NCBI GenBank assembly: GCA_965368405.1
Contig: CBDUMS010000075.1
Coordinates: forward strand, 1 to 18,867
Direction: 5' to 3'
Source of the DNA: S012-113 sp965368405
Lineage (GTDB): Bacteria > Bacteroidota > Bacteroidia > Cytophagales > Cyclobacteriaceae
DNA length: 18,867 bases
In this document: one piece after another, positions 7,773-15,275 of the stretch
Numbering within the stretch: position 1 is the stretch's first letter
Layout: every line of letters begins with the position of its first letter
The notes under the pieces: model-generated
The model's database searches: none
What the model saw: only the letters and a program-made list of their open reading frames with translations
What the model was told of the DNA's origin: nothing
Program-made: the position numbers and the translations under genes

Positions 7773-7802
7773 TCCCCTCCTAGGAGGGGATACAGGGGTG
7801 GG
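7773..7802 (+). repeat. GC-rich palindromic repeat, copy C, abutting the dnaE start
   Basis: TCCCCTCCTAGGAGGGGA (7773-7790) is a perfect 18-nt palindrome. It is followed by TACA and the tail GGGGTGGG (7795-7802), which ends 5 nt before the dnaE ATG. The purine-rich tail sits where a ribosome binding site would lie, and the palindrome could form a hairpin just upstream of it. Confidence 0.88.
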
Positions 7803-7807
7803 TAAAA

Positions 7808-10800
7808 ATGTATTTAAACAACCATACATATTTTAGTTTACGATACGGCATATTAAAGCCGAGGCAGCTGTTGGAGATCGCACAGAGCATTAGCATAAAA
7901 GCGATGGCGCTAACCGATATCAATAATACCTCGGCAGGCTTGGAATTCGCCCGTCTGGCTCCATCGTATAAAGTAAAACCAGTACTAGGGGTCGATTTTC
8001 GAAATGGAGTAACACAGCAATTTCTGGCACTAGCCAAAAACAATATGGGGTACGAAGAACTAAACAACTACCTCTCCGAACACCTTCGCCACAATAAACC
8101 ATTCCCAGAACGTGCCCCCAGCTTTACCAATGCCTATATCATTTATCCATTCCATAAGGCTCCATTAGAACTAAGCGAAGACGAGTTTGTGGGTATTCGC
8201 ATGCAGGAATTACGAAATCTCTGGCGTTCGCCATGGCAAAAAAAACTAGATAAACTCGTCATCCAACAACCAATTACCTTTCGTAATCAACAAGATTTTA
8301 ATACCCATCGTCTGCTGCGCGCGATTGGACTAAATACGCTCCTCAGTAAACTACCCAAATCCGAAGAAGCAAGCAAAGAAGATCGGCTGGTAAACCCCGA
8401 AGAGCTGATGAATGCTTTCGCCGATCTACCCGAGATCCTCTACAATACTCAGGCTCTTATCGACGACTGTTCCATTTATTTTGAATTTGGTGAACAGTAT
8501 CCGCATAAAAATCAGCAGACCTATACGGGTTCTGCTACAAAAGATTTTGCCCTGGTAAAAGAACTGTGCTATAAAGCTGTGTATGAACGCTATAAAAACC
8601 CCGGAACAGAGATTTTTAAGCGGATGGAAAAAGAACTTACTATTATCCGGCAAAAAGGGTTCCTCTCCTATTTTCTGATTAACTGGGATATTATCTCCTA
8701 TGCCCGCTCTAAAAACTATTTTTACGTAGGCCGTGGCAGCGGAGCCAATAGCATCATCGCCTATCTCTTGTACATCACCGATGTCGACCCTATCGATCTC
8801 GACTTATATTTTGAGCGTTTCATTAACCTTTATCGTAAAAATCCACCCGATTTCGACATCGATTTTTCATGGCACGATCGCGATGAAATCACACAATATA
8901 TTTTTAATAAATTTAAGAATGTTGCCCTGTTGGCGACCTACAATACCTTTCAGCAACGGGCCGTAATACGGGAACTGGGCAAAGTATTCGGGCTTCCAAA
9001 ACATGAAATCGACAAACTGTCACGGGGAAATGCTTCCTATGAAAGTCTGGATAAGCTCTCGAAATTAGTGCTTCATTATGGCGCTTTAATTAAAGGGTTT
9101 CCGAGCCACCTGAGTGTACACGCAAGCGGAATTGTGATCACTGAAAAACCCATTCACTATTTCACAGCCACCTTCTTGCCGCCGAAAGGGTTTCCCACTA
9201 CACATATAGACATGGTGATTGCCGAAGATGCAGGGCTCCATAAATTCGATATATTGAGTCAGCGTGGCTTAAGCAAGATCAAGGAAACACTCGAGGTTAT
9301 TCGCTACAACCAGCCTACCCTGCCCGAGTTGGATATTCATAATATCGATATGTTTAAACACGACGAGAAAGTAAAAGACTTACTCCGGAACGGTAAAGCT
9401 ATTGGCTGTTTTTATGTGGAATCTCCTGCTATGCGCATGTTACTTAAAAAACTCGAAGTAGATACTTACCTAGGCTTAGTAGCGGCAAGTTCTATCATCA
9501 GGCCCGGGGTTGCCAAGTCGGGGATGATGCGCGAATACATTCTCCGTTTCCGTAATCCTGAGACCGTAAAGGAAAGAGCCCACCCTATTTTACTCGATAT
9601 AATGCCCGAAACCTATGGGGTTATGGTGTATCAGGAAGATGTTATTAAGGTAGCACACTACTTTGCTGGTCTTACCCTCGGCGAAGCCGACTATCTACGC
9701 CGTGGCATGTCGGGGAAATTTCGCTCCCGAGCCGAATTTGCCAAGACCAAAGATAAATTCTTTAGTAACTGTAGAGCAAGAAGTATTGCCGAAGAAGAAA
9801 CCGCCGAAATCTGGCGACAAATAGAGAGTTTTGCCGGCTATGCCTTTTCGAAAGGACACTCGGCATCTTATGCAGTAGAAAGTTACCAGTGTCTATTTTT
9901 AAAAGCCTACTTCCCGCTTGAATATATGGTAGCGGTAATTAATAATGGTGGTGGTTTTTATCGGACCGAAACCTATGTACATGAGGCCCGTATGCATGGT
10001 GCAAAAATTGAAGCCCCGTGTTTAAATACCAGCAATAGCGAAACGGTTATTAAGGGCAAAACACTACACCTGGGCTTGATGATGATCTATGAGCTAGAGC
10101 AGCGGAGCATTAAGCAAATCATTCGTAATCGGGAACTACATGGCCCATTTCAGAATCTAAGTGAGTTTCTGCATCGCGTTCCTGTTTCATTAGAGCAGGT
10201 AAAGCCCCTGATTAGGGTTGGGGCATTGCGCTTCACGGGCAAGGACAAAAAGAGCTTGCTGTGGGAAGCGCACTTTCTGCTGGGCGGCAGAAAGGAAACA
10301 TTCACCTCCGGTGAATTGTTTAATGCCCCAACCAGTAAGCTAACGCTTCCTGCTTTCACAACCGATACGCTGGAGGATGCTTATGATCAGATTGAGTTAA
10401 TTGGCTTTCCCCTCTGTAACCCTTTCGAGTTGCTGGAAGACCAACCACCTGCAACCATTAAAGTGAATAATATGGCAGCTCATCTTGACAAGGTTGTTTT
10501 AATGGTTGGTTATTATGTGCATCGTAAGAATGTAGTCTCGTCAACTAAGAAACTTATGCATTTTGGCACTTTTCTAGATGAAGACGGTTATTTCCTCGAT
10601 ACTGTACACTTCCCGGAGGCAGCAAAAAAACACCCTTTTCGTGGACCAGGCATCTATATTGTAAAGGGCAAAGTCGTGGAAGAGTTCAAATACCTAAGCC
10701 TTGAGGTAATAGCCATGGAGAAACTACCTATGCAGTCGATGGAGTCGGATAAATATTTAAAAACTACTTCAAAACAAGTAATGAAAGGAAATAAGAGTAA

Positions 10801-10819
10801 GAGTAGGTTTACTCAGTAA
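7808..10819 (+). CDS. dnaE: DNA polymerase III alpha subunit, short error-prone DnaE2/ImuC type
   Basis: C-family DNA polymerase. The catalytic Asps are present: PPDFDIDF (346-353, Asp350 and Asp352) and KFDILSQRGL (479-488, Asp481). YVGRGSGANSIIAYLLYITDVDP (306-328), YQEDVIKVAHYFAGLTLGEADYLRRGMSGK and FAGYAFSKGHSASYA are further family signatures. The N-terminal PHP domain begins at MYLNNHTYFSLRYG. It has TDINN where canonical PHP domains have TDH, so its metal site looks degenerate and proofreading by PHP is unlikely. An OB-fold-like region is near the C-terminus. At 1003 residues it is shorter than replicative DnaE (about 1160), as DnaE2/ImuC proteins are, and no clear clamp motif is seen at the end. 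Pairing with the upstream dinB suggests translesion synthesis. The start is fixed by the conserved YLN-x-H opening. By eye it uses more C-ending codons than its neighbours. Confidence 0.93.
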   Translation: MYLNNHTYFSLRYGILKPRQLLEIAQSISIKAMALTDINNTSAGLEFARLAPSYKVKPVLGVDFRNGVTQQFLALAKNNMGYEELNNYLSEHLRHNKPFPERAPSFTNAYIIYPFHKAPLELSEDEFVGIRMQELRNLWRSPWQKKLDKLVIQQPITFRNQQDFNTHRLLRAIGLNTLLSKLPKSEEASKEDRLVNPEELMNAFADLPEILYNTQALIDDCSIYFEFGEQYPHKNQQTYTGSATKDFALVKELCYKAVYERYKNPGTEIFKRMEKELTIIRQKGFLSYFLINWDIISYARSKNYFYVGRGSGANSIIAYLLYITDVDPIDLDLYFERFINLYRKNPPDFDIDFSWHDRDEITQYIFNKFKNVALLATYNTFQQRAVIRELGKVFGLPKHEIDKLSRGNASYESLDKLSKLVLHYGALIKGFPSHLSVHASGIVITEKPIHYFTATFLPPKGFPTTHIDMVIAEDAGLHKFDILSQRGLSKIKETLEVIRYNQPTLPELDIHNIDMFKHDEKVKDLLRNGKAIGCFYVESPAMRMLLKKLEVDTYLGLVAASSIIRPGVAKSGMMREYILRFRNPETVKERAHPILLDIMPETYGVMVYQEDVIKVAHYFAGLTLGEADYLRRGMSGKFRSRAEFAKTKDKFFSNCRARSIAEEETAEIWRQIESFAGYAFSKGHSASYAVESYQCLFLKAYFPLEYMVAVINNGGGFYRTETYVHEARMHGAKIEAPCLNTSNSETVIKGKTLHLGLMMIYELEQRSIKQIIRNRELHGPFQNLSEFLHRVPVSLEQVKPLIRVGALRFTGKDKKSLLWEAHFLLGGRKETFTSGELFNAPTSKLTLPAFTTDTLEDAYDQIELIGFPLCNPFELLEDQPPATIKVNNMAAHLDKVVLMVGYYVHRKNVVSSTKKLMHFGTFLDEDGYFLDTVHFPEAAKKHPFRGPGIYIVKGKVVEEFKYLSLEVIAMEKLPMQSMESDKYLKTTSKQVMKGNKSKSRFTQ

Positions 10820-10893
10820 ACTGCTCTCGTTTTGCCACCATTGCATCGTAACCATACGTCTGGTTGTAGGGTGAATGCTAGAACCAGTAGTAA

Positions 10894-12129
10894 TTAATCC
10901 TCATGCTCCAACAACACTTTTATCATCTGTTGCGCAGCAACTCTTCCTTTAAGTTCTATAAAATCTCGCGGAGTTTCATCGCCTACCTCATAGGTTACCC
11001 CTTCCGCACCAAATTGGGTAAAGAACCAACCTTTGCTTACCGGCTGTCCTACATTACTCGGGCTCTCGTTTAAGGTATAATTATCAATACTTGCTTCTAT
11101 GCCCGATAACCAAGGCTTTTTAAACCAAGAAATAACTGATTTAGGTCCGTCGTCTGGCAGTGTGTAAAAAACATCTTTTTGAGTACTGTGGAAGTCCAGC
11201 CCTAAAATAACCTGGGCTTTGTCTTTCGTAACTTCATTTACCAGATGATCGGCAATCTGTCTTGTCTCTGGCTGATGGTAATATGCCCAATCGCGGTTAA
11301 GGTCGATACCGCCTGTATTATGCCGCCAATGACCCAAATCGACGCCATCGGGGTTTAATAATGGGTAAACCATTACACGGTACTTTTTAAAAAATGCCGC
11401 TGATTGTGGATTAACCAGTAGTTCATCCAGGAAAGCCTGGAGTGCCAAAAAGCCAGTTATTTCAGGAGGGTGCTGCCGACTAAAAATAGCGATAACCTCT
11501 TTCTTCTTCCTCTTGCCATTATTCATATCAAGGTAGTACAGGTCTCTTCCTTGAGCACTCTCTCCAACAACAGAAAAACTGATTCTATCATCCAAGGCGA
11601 GAGTCTCACACCACTCGCCAACCCGACGACTATCTAAAATCTCCTGTGCTGCAACCCACAGTGTATCGGTACTAAGGTCTACATTGAGTAATGCAGAGCC
11701 ATCATGGGTAAAAGTAAAATCATCCCACGAAACCGGCTGCCAATGCTCACCATCGGTACTAAGCTTTGGGATGTAGCGGTGGCGACCAACGGAGTACACA
11801 AACTGCAACCAGACACTCTTTTCTTCTTCCGACCAAATTTTAAACGCATACCATGGACTAGTGTTTATCGGGGCGTTCTCCGGATCGATGGCTAGGGAAT
11901 ACAATCGTTCGTTTATTCTTGAAAACCCGTTTAATCTTGCCGCAGGAAATTCATTGGAAGCATAAACGCCTCCAATTGAGTCAGAATAAATCTGCTTAGT
12001 CTGGAAGGTGATTTCCTTAGATTTGGTATCAACAGGACTAGGGAAATCGTACGTTTTAGCTTTCGTAGTTTGGCCATAAACAGGCTGTACCACGAGTGCT
12101 ATCAAAACAATAAGAATTAGTTTATTCAT
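10894..12129 (-). CDS. Exported M14 family zinc carboxypeptidase, cytosolic-carboxypeptidase-like
   Basis: Zinc metallocarboxypeptidase. A signal peptide (residues 1-20, ending VYGQ) is followed by a beta-rich N-terminal domain (about 25-165) with SPWYAFKIWS, typical of the CCP/AGBL-type M14 subfamily. The catalytic domain shows HPPE (220-223, zinc ligands His220 and Glu223), NPDG (259-262), LNRDW (277-281, substrate-binding Arg279), DFHST (312-316, zinc ligand His314) and TYEVGDETP (379-387, catalytic Glu381). All key residues are present, so it should be active. The signal peptide means periplasmic or secreted action despite the subfamily name. It follows the M28 aminopeptidase on the same strand, 66 nt apart with a terminator between, suggesting shared peptide breakdown. 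No strong promoter is visible in that gap. Confidence 0.93.
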   Translation of the reverse strand: MNKLILIVLIALVVQPVYGQTTKAKTYDFPSPVDTKSKEITFQTKQIYSDSIGGVYASNEFPAARLNGFSRINERLYSLAIDPENAPINTSPWYAFKIWSEEEKSVWLQFVYSVGRHRYIPKLSTDGEHWQPVSWDDFTFTHDGSALLNVDLSTDTLWVAAQEILDSRRVGEWCETLALDDRISFSVVGESAQGRDLYYLDMNNGKRKKKEVIAIFSRQHPPEITGFLALQAFLDELLVNPQSAAFFKKYRVMVYPLLNPDGVDLGHWRHNTGGIDLNRDWAYYHQPETRQIADHLVNEVTKDKAQVILGLDFHSTQKDVFYTLPDDGPKSVISWFKKPWLSGIEASIDNYTLNESPSNVGQPVSKGWFFTQFGAEGVTYEVGDETPRDFIELKGRVAAQQMIKVLLEHED

Positions 12130-12140
12130 TTTTCTTCAAT

Positions 12141-12165
12141 AAAAAAGGGATGCAAATGCACCCCT
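12141..12165 (-). terminator. Terminator after the M28 aminopeptidase gene
   Basis: On the minus strand, AGGGGTGCA pairs with TGCATCCCT across a TT loop (9 bp including one G-U pair), and a run of six T follows. It lies 30 nt after the stop codon of the M28 gene and just before the M14 start. Readthrough may still link the two. Confidence 0.75.
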
Positions 12166-12195
12166 AAATTACGTTTTCTTATTGTATTATGTAAA

Positions 12196-13419
12196 CTAGA
12201 ACTCTACTTCAACCACTACTTCTTCTCCATCGCGTAGTACTACAACTTTGGCCTTATCACCCTTCTTAAATTTGCCTAAGGCTCCCATGTATCCCATCAT
12301 ATTCTCTACTTCATGCTCACCCATTTTAATAACAACATCGCCATTAATAATGCCAGCATTGGCAGCAGGTCGTCCTTCGCGAACGCCACTGATGAGCATT
12401 CCTTTGCCATCATACATATAGTCAGGAATTACGCCTAAGGTTACTGAATACGATGGAGCCTTTCGTGAATCCTCGTCTTTTGTTTTAGTAAACTCAAGCT
12501 TTCCTTTACCATCAATACGTGCAATAAGCTCATCTATAAAGTCATGAACCTCTTTGAGACCTTCGTAATCGATCTTGTCAGCATCATCCGATGGTTTGTG
12601 ATAGTCGTCATGCTGGCCGGTAAAGAAGTGAAGAACCGGCATGTCTTTCAAATAAAAAGAGGTGTGATCGGAAGGTCCTACCCCGCTTGGCTTAGACTTC
12701 ATATCAATATTACGCTCTTTCGCGATTTCTTCCAGAACAGGCATCCACGTTGGTGAAGTTCCTGTTCCATATACGGCCAATTCACGATCATCGCCTAATC
12801 TGCCTACCATATCCATATTCAACATATAATTTACAGTGGCAAGGTCGATGGTTGGGTTTTTAGTAAACCAAGACGATCCCCAAAGGCCCTTCTCCTCGCC
12901 TGAAAAGCTAATGAACAAATAATTATTATTGGCATACTTACCATTAAGCGATTCTGCCAGCTCGAGTAAAACGGTTACCCCACTCGCATTATCATCGGCA
13001 CCATTATGGATTTGTGGTTCTGTTCCTTCATACAGTGATCCTTCGGCGCCATAACCAAGATGATCGTAATGCGCTCCAATAATAACTGTTGTTGGAGCAC
13101 CATTATCCATGAACCCAATCACATTTTTACCTACAATAGCAACACTAGTATCTACAGGGACTTTCGCATGAGGGTTATAACGCGGCTTTACAGAAAACTC
13201 CTGCATATAACCATCGGTTCCTTTCGGCTCTAAGCCAAGTTTCTTGAATCGTTTTGCGAGATATTTCGCTGCAGCAGCCTCTCCTTCAGATCCAACATCT
13301 CTACCTTCGAGTTTATCTGAGGCGAGAAACTCCATATCTTTCTTCATCTGTTGGCTAAACCCTGAAAATGAGAAGATTACAAGTCCAGCTGCCAGTATAT
13401 ATCGTAAAATATTTTTCAT
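12196..13419 (-). CDS. Exported M28 family aminopeptidase with C-terminal PDZ domain
   Basis: Di-zinc aminopeptidase. Numbered from the ATG at 13419 (407 residues), a signal peptide covers about 1-22 (ending SGFSQ). The M28 ligands are all present: GAHYDHLG (His117), HNGADDNASG (Asp142), FSGEEKGLWGS (catalytic Glu175 and ligand Glu176), NMDMVGR (Asp203) and DDYHKPSDD (His274). A protease-associated-type segment is reduced. The last ~90 residues form a PDZ domain (MLISGVREGRPAANAGIINGDVVIKMG). A further in-frame ATG at 13458 would add 13 residues, but a good promoter at 13445-13474 would start the transcript downstream of it, and the signal peptide fits 13419. It probably degrades peptides outside the cytoplasm together with the adjacent M14 enzyme. 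Confidence 0.94.
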   Translation of the reverse strand: MKNILRYILAAGLVIFSFSGFSQQMKKDMEFLASDKLEGRDVGSEGEAAAAKYLAKRFKKLGLEPKGTDGYMQEFSVKPRYNPHAKVPVDTSVAIVGKNVIGFMDNGAPTTVIIGAHYDHLGYGAEGSLYEGTEPQIHNGADDNASGVTVLLELAESLNGKYANNNYLFISFSGEEKGLWGSSWFTKNPTIDLATVNYMLNMDMVGRLGDDRELAVYGTGTSPTWMPVLEEIAKERNIDMKSKPSGVGPSDHTSFYLKDMPVLHFFTGQHDDYHKPSDDADKIDYEGLKEVHDFIDELIARIDGKGKLEFTKTKDEDSRKAPSYSVTLGVIPDYMYDGKGMLISGVREGRPAANAGIINGDVVIKMGEHEVENMMGYMGALGKFKKGDKAKVVVLRDGEEVVVEVEF

Positions 13420-13444
13420 GATAATTTTCGTTTCGTTTGCTGTA

Positions 13445-13474
13445 CAAATATACTTCACAAAGGATTCATCTAAA
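13445..13474 (-). promoter_or_regulatory. Candidate Bacteroidota promoter for the M28 gene
   Basis: On the minus strand, TATATTTG (13452-13445) is a perfect TAnnTTTG -7 box. TTTA (13474-13471), one base from TTTG, lies 18 nt upstream. Transcription would begin near 13440, giving a leader of about 20 nt. This makes the ATG at 13458 unusable and supports 13419. Confidence 0.55.
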
Positions 13475-13578
13475 ATATTCGCAATGCTATATCCTTTTGG
13501 CGTTAAATTTATTCCGCTATATGCAACTTTTTAAATATTCTCGTGTATATAGGTCATACAATCATTAAAACTAATACC

Positions 13579-14529
13579 ATGAAAACTAAAGTTCTTCTCT
13601 CTGCAATAGCTCTATTCTTGTTATATGCTACACAAAGCTTGAGCCAAACAATTGAAAAATCGTATACAGGCATTAAAACAATCGAAATTAGCACAGCAAG
13701 CGGTGATTGTGAGCTGATTAAAAACAGCTCCGATAAGGTGGATGTTACACTCACTCATTCCTTCGACGAAGAGAAATTCACCCCTGTATTTGAGCAAGAT
13801 GGCGATGTATTAATTCTTAAAGAAAAATTCAAAAAAGGATCAAGTGGTTATGGCGAGAGTAAATGGAAACTATCCATTCCATCAGGACTTACCGTAAAGT
13901 ATAATTCGGGTTCGGGTGATTTAATGGCTAAAGGATTAGATCTTGTTTTTAGTTCAAATGCAGGTTCAGGAGATATGAGGTTAGATGACTTATCAGGTTC
14001 TTTTAAATCCAATAGTGGCTCTGGCGATGTTGATATTACCAATTATACCGGTGATTTCAGTATTAATACAGGCTCCGGTGATGTATCCGTAAGTGAATCA
14101 AAAGGCGATATTGGCATCAACTTAGGCTCTGGTGATATATCAGCCGATCAGTTGGAGGGTAAACTATCCTTTAATGCGGGAAGTGGCGATATCGATGTTA
14201 AAGATGTAGTCCTTACTGGGTCAAGCAGTTTTAATTCAGGATCTGGAGATGCTACCGTAGTGCTAAAGTCTGCCTTAAAGCATAATATTAGTATTGCAAG
14301 CGGTTCTGGCGATGCAACGCTCGACTTCAACGGAGTTGCGATAGCCGGTGAGTTTACGATGAAAGCGAATAAGAAGAATGGAGACATCTCCGCTCCTTTT
14401 GATTTTGACAGTGAAACGGAAGAAAAAAATGGCAACCAGACAATCCTAAAGAAGGTTGCTAAGATTGGCAACAGCGATATTCAAATCAAGATCTCAACTG
14501 GATCGGGAAGCGCAGAAGTTGAGAAATAG
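13579..14529 (+). CDS. Exported DUF4097-type beta-repeat protein with an 18-residue GSGD period
   Basis: A protein of the DUF4097 (putative adhesin/auto-transporter-like head) type, with no known activity. From the ATG at 13579 (316 residues) it has a signal peptide ending SLSQ near residue 23. Its body is a run of short strands with repeated GSGD turns. The Asp of each falls at 114, 132, 150, 168, 186 and 204, exactly 18 apart, then at 224 and 245. An ASGD lies near the N-terminus and a GSGS near the C-terminus. This regular spacing implies a beta-solenoid with one rung per 18 residues. An ATG at 13543 would add 12 residues before the signal peptide and is less likely. The gene is divergent from the M28 gene and ends at a terminator. 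Confidence 0.88.
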   Translation: MKTKVLLSAIALFLLYATQSLSQTIEKSYTGIKTIEISTASGDCELIKNSSDKVDVTLTHSFDEEKFTPVFEQDGDVLILKEKFKKGSSGYGESKWKLSIPSGLTVKYNSGSGDLMAKGLDLVFSSNAGSGDMRLDDLSGSFKSNSGSGDVDITNYTGDFSINTGSGDVSVSESKGDIGINLGSGDISADQLEGKLSFNAGSGDIDVKDVVLTGSSSFNSGSGDATVVLKSALKHNISIASGSGDATLDFNGVAIAGEFTMKANKKNGDISAPFDFDSETEEKNGNQTILKKVAKIGNSDIQIKISTGSGSAEVEK

Positions 14530-14545
14530 AATACCTTAAAATAAT

Positions 14546-14580
14546 AAGCCGTGCTGGTTTTAGACTAGCCGGCTTTTTTT
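14546..14580 (+). terminator. Terminator after the DUF4097 gene
   Basis: AAGCCG-T-GCT pairs with AGC-CGGCTT with one bulge, across a ~12-nt loop. Seven T follow (14574-14580), and the run overlaps the stop codon of the convergent gene. The left side is A+T-rich on the other strand, so it may also serve the minus-strand operon. Confidence 0.75.
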
Positions 14581-15262
14581 ATTTGCTAAACTTTGTGAGT
14601 AGCGTATACCCTGCTAGTTTTCCCTTCCTATACGTTTCCGATTTTATCATACCTACCCCTTCAGCGTACCACTCCTTGGTGCTCATCTCAATAGAAACCA
14701 TCATTTTAGTCCGGATTGATTGCGATATCACCAGACAATTAAATTCACCTGCAGGAGTATTTAGTGTCTCTTCTGCCTCAACCTGGCGATCATAAATATC
14801 AACCTTTAGATTCATAGGCACTGGAGAATCGCCGGAGATATTCATAGTTACCGCAGCGTCTTTAAGTTTATCACCAACTGCCATTTTCGATGGCATTTCT
14901 AAATTCGTACCTGAAACAGACATTTCAAGCTCTCCATCCTTATCTGTAAGGTACTCCTTAGGAACAAATTTCTTCATGTCGTAATAAACTATCCCGTCCT
15001 TGCAGGTAAATTCAAAATCTATTGGTTCCGCCTGTTTTCCCTTAGCATCTTCACTTACCATAATAATCTTGGCATTAACCACCCCGTTTTCAATGGCGTA
15101 CTTATCTACTTTCTGAATAGTTTTACCCAGCGATTTGCCTTTTTTGTCATAATTGGCCCAATGCCAACTCGTACCTTCTTCGAAATCAAATATTTTATCG
15201 CATTGGCTATACGCTGTTGTAAATGTAACGCTCACCAGAAGTGCTAATGCTAACTTTTTCAT
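14579..15262 (-). CDS. Exported TapB/DUF3108-like protein
   Basis: A 227-residue protein with a signal peptide (residues 1-20, ending TAYSQ) and a mature start at Cys21; the preceding residues do not form a normal lipobox. The beta-rich body ends in TKEWYAEGVGMIKSETY (195-211), the C-terminal signature shared by TapB/DUF3108-like proteins. NTPAGEFNCLVI (168-179) is another typical element of this group. The function is unknown. It lies 13 nt after recQ and looks like the last gene of the comEC-recQ operon, although its role has no evident link to DNA. Confidence 0.8.
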   Translation of the reverse strand: MKKLALALLVSVTFTTAYSQCDKIFDFEEGTSWHWANYDKKGKSLGKTIQKVDKYAIENGVVNAKIIMVSEDAKGKQAEPIDFEFTCKDGIVYYDMKKFVPKEYLTDKDGELEMSVSGTNLEMPSKMAVGDKLKDAAVTMNISGDSPVPMNLKVDIYDRQVEAEETLNTPAGEFNCLVISQSIRTKMMVSIEMSTKEWYAEGVGMIKSETYRKGKLAGYTLLTKFSK

Positions 15263-15275
15263 AGTTGAATATACT

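Larger units (their letters stand above)
7470..7807. other. 338-nt spacer between the DUF559 gene and dnaE, containing repeats B and C
   Basis: No gene is supported here. It holds two repeat copies (entered separately) and about 200 nt of A+T-rich sequence. A plus-strand frame stays open from 7575 to 7730 but has no start codon and runs through copy B. A 61-codon minus-strand frame (7747-7562) also crosses copy B. Neither resembles a known protein to me. No TAnnTTTG-type promoter is seen directly before dnaE, so dnaE may depend on readthrough from dinB or on an unrecognised promoter. Confidence 0.6.

Noticed and set aside
7439..7802. CRISPR array
   Set aside because: There are only three copies in mixed orientation with spacers of about 205 and 71 nt, and no cas genes.
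7037..7807. Classical insertion sequence or transposon
   Set aside because: There is no transposase, no terminal inverted repeats enclosing the whole segment, and no visible target duplication at its ends.
10820..10893. Terminator between convergent dnaE and the M14 gene
   Set aside because: The only pairing seen is CTGGTT/AACCAG with a long loop and no T-run, too weak to call.
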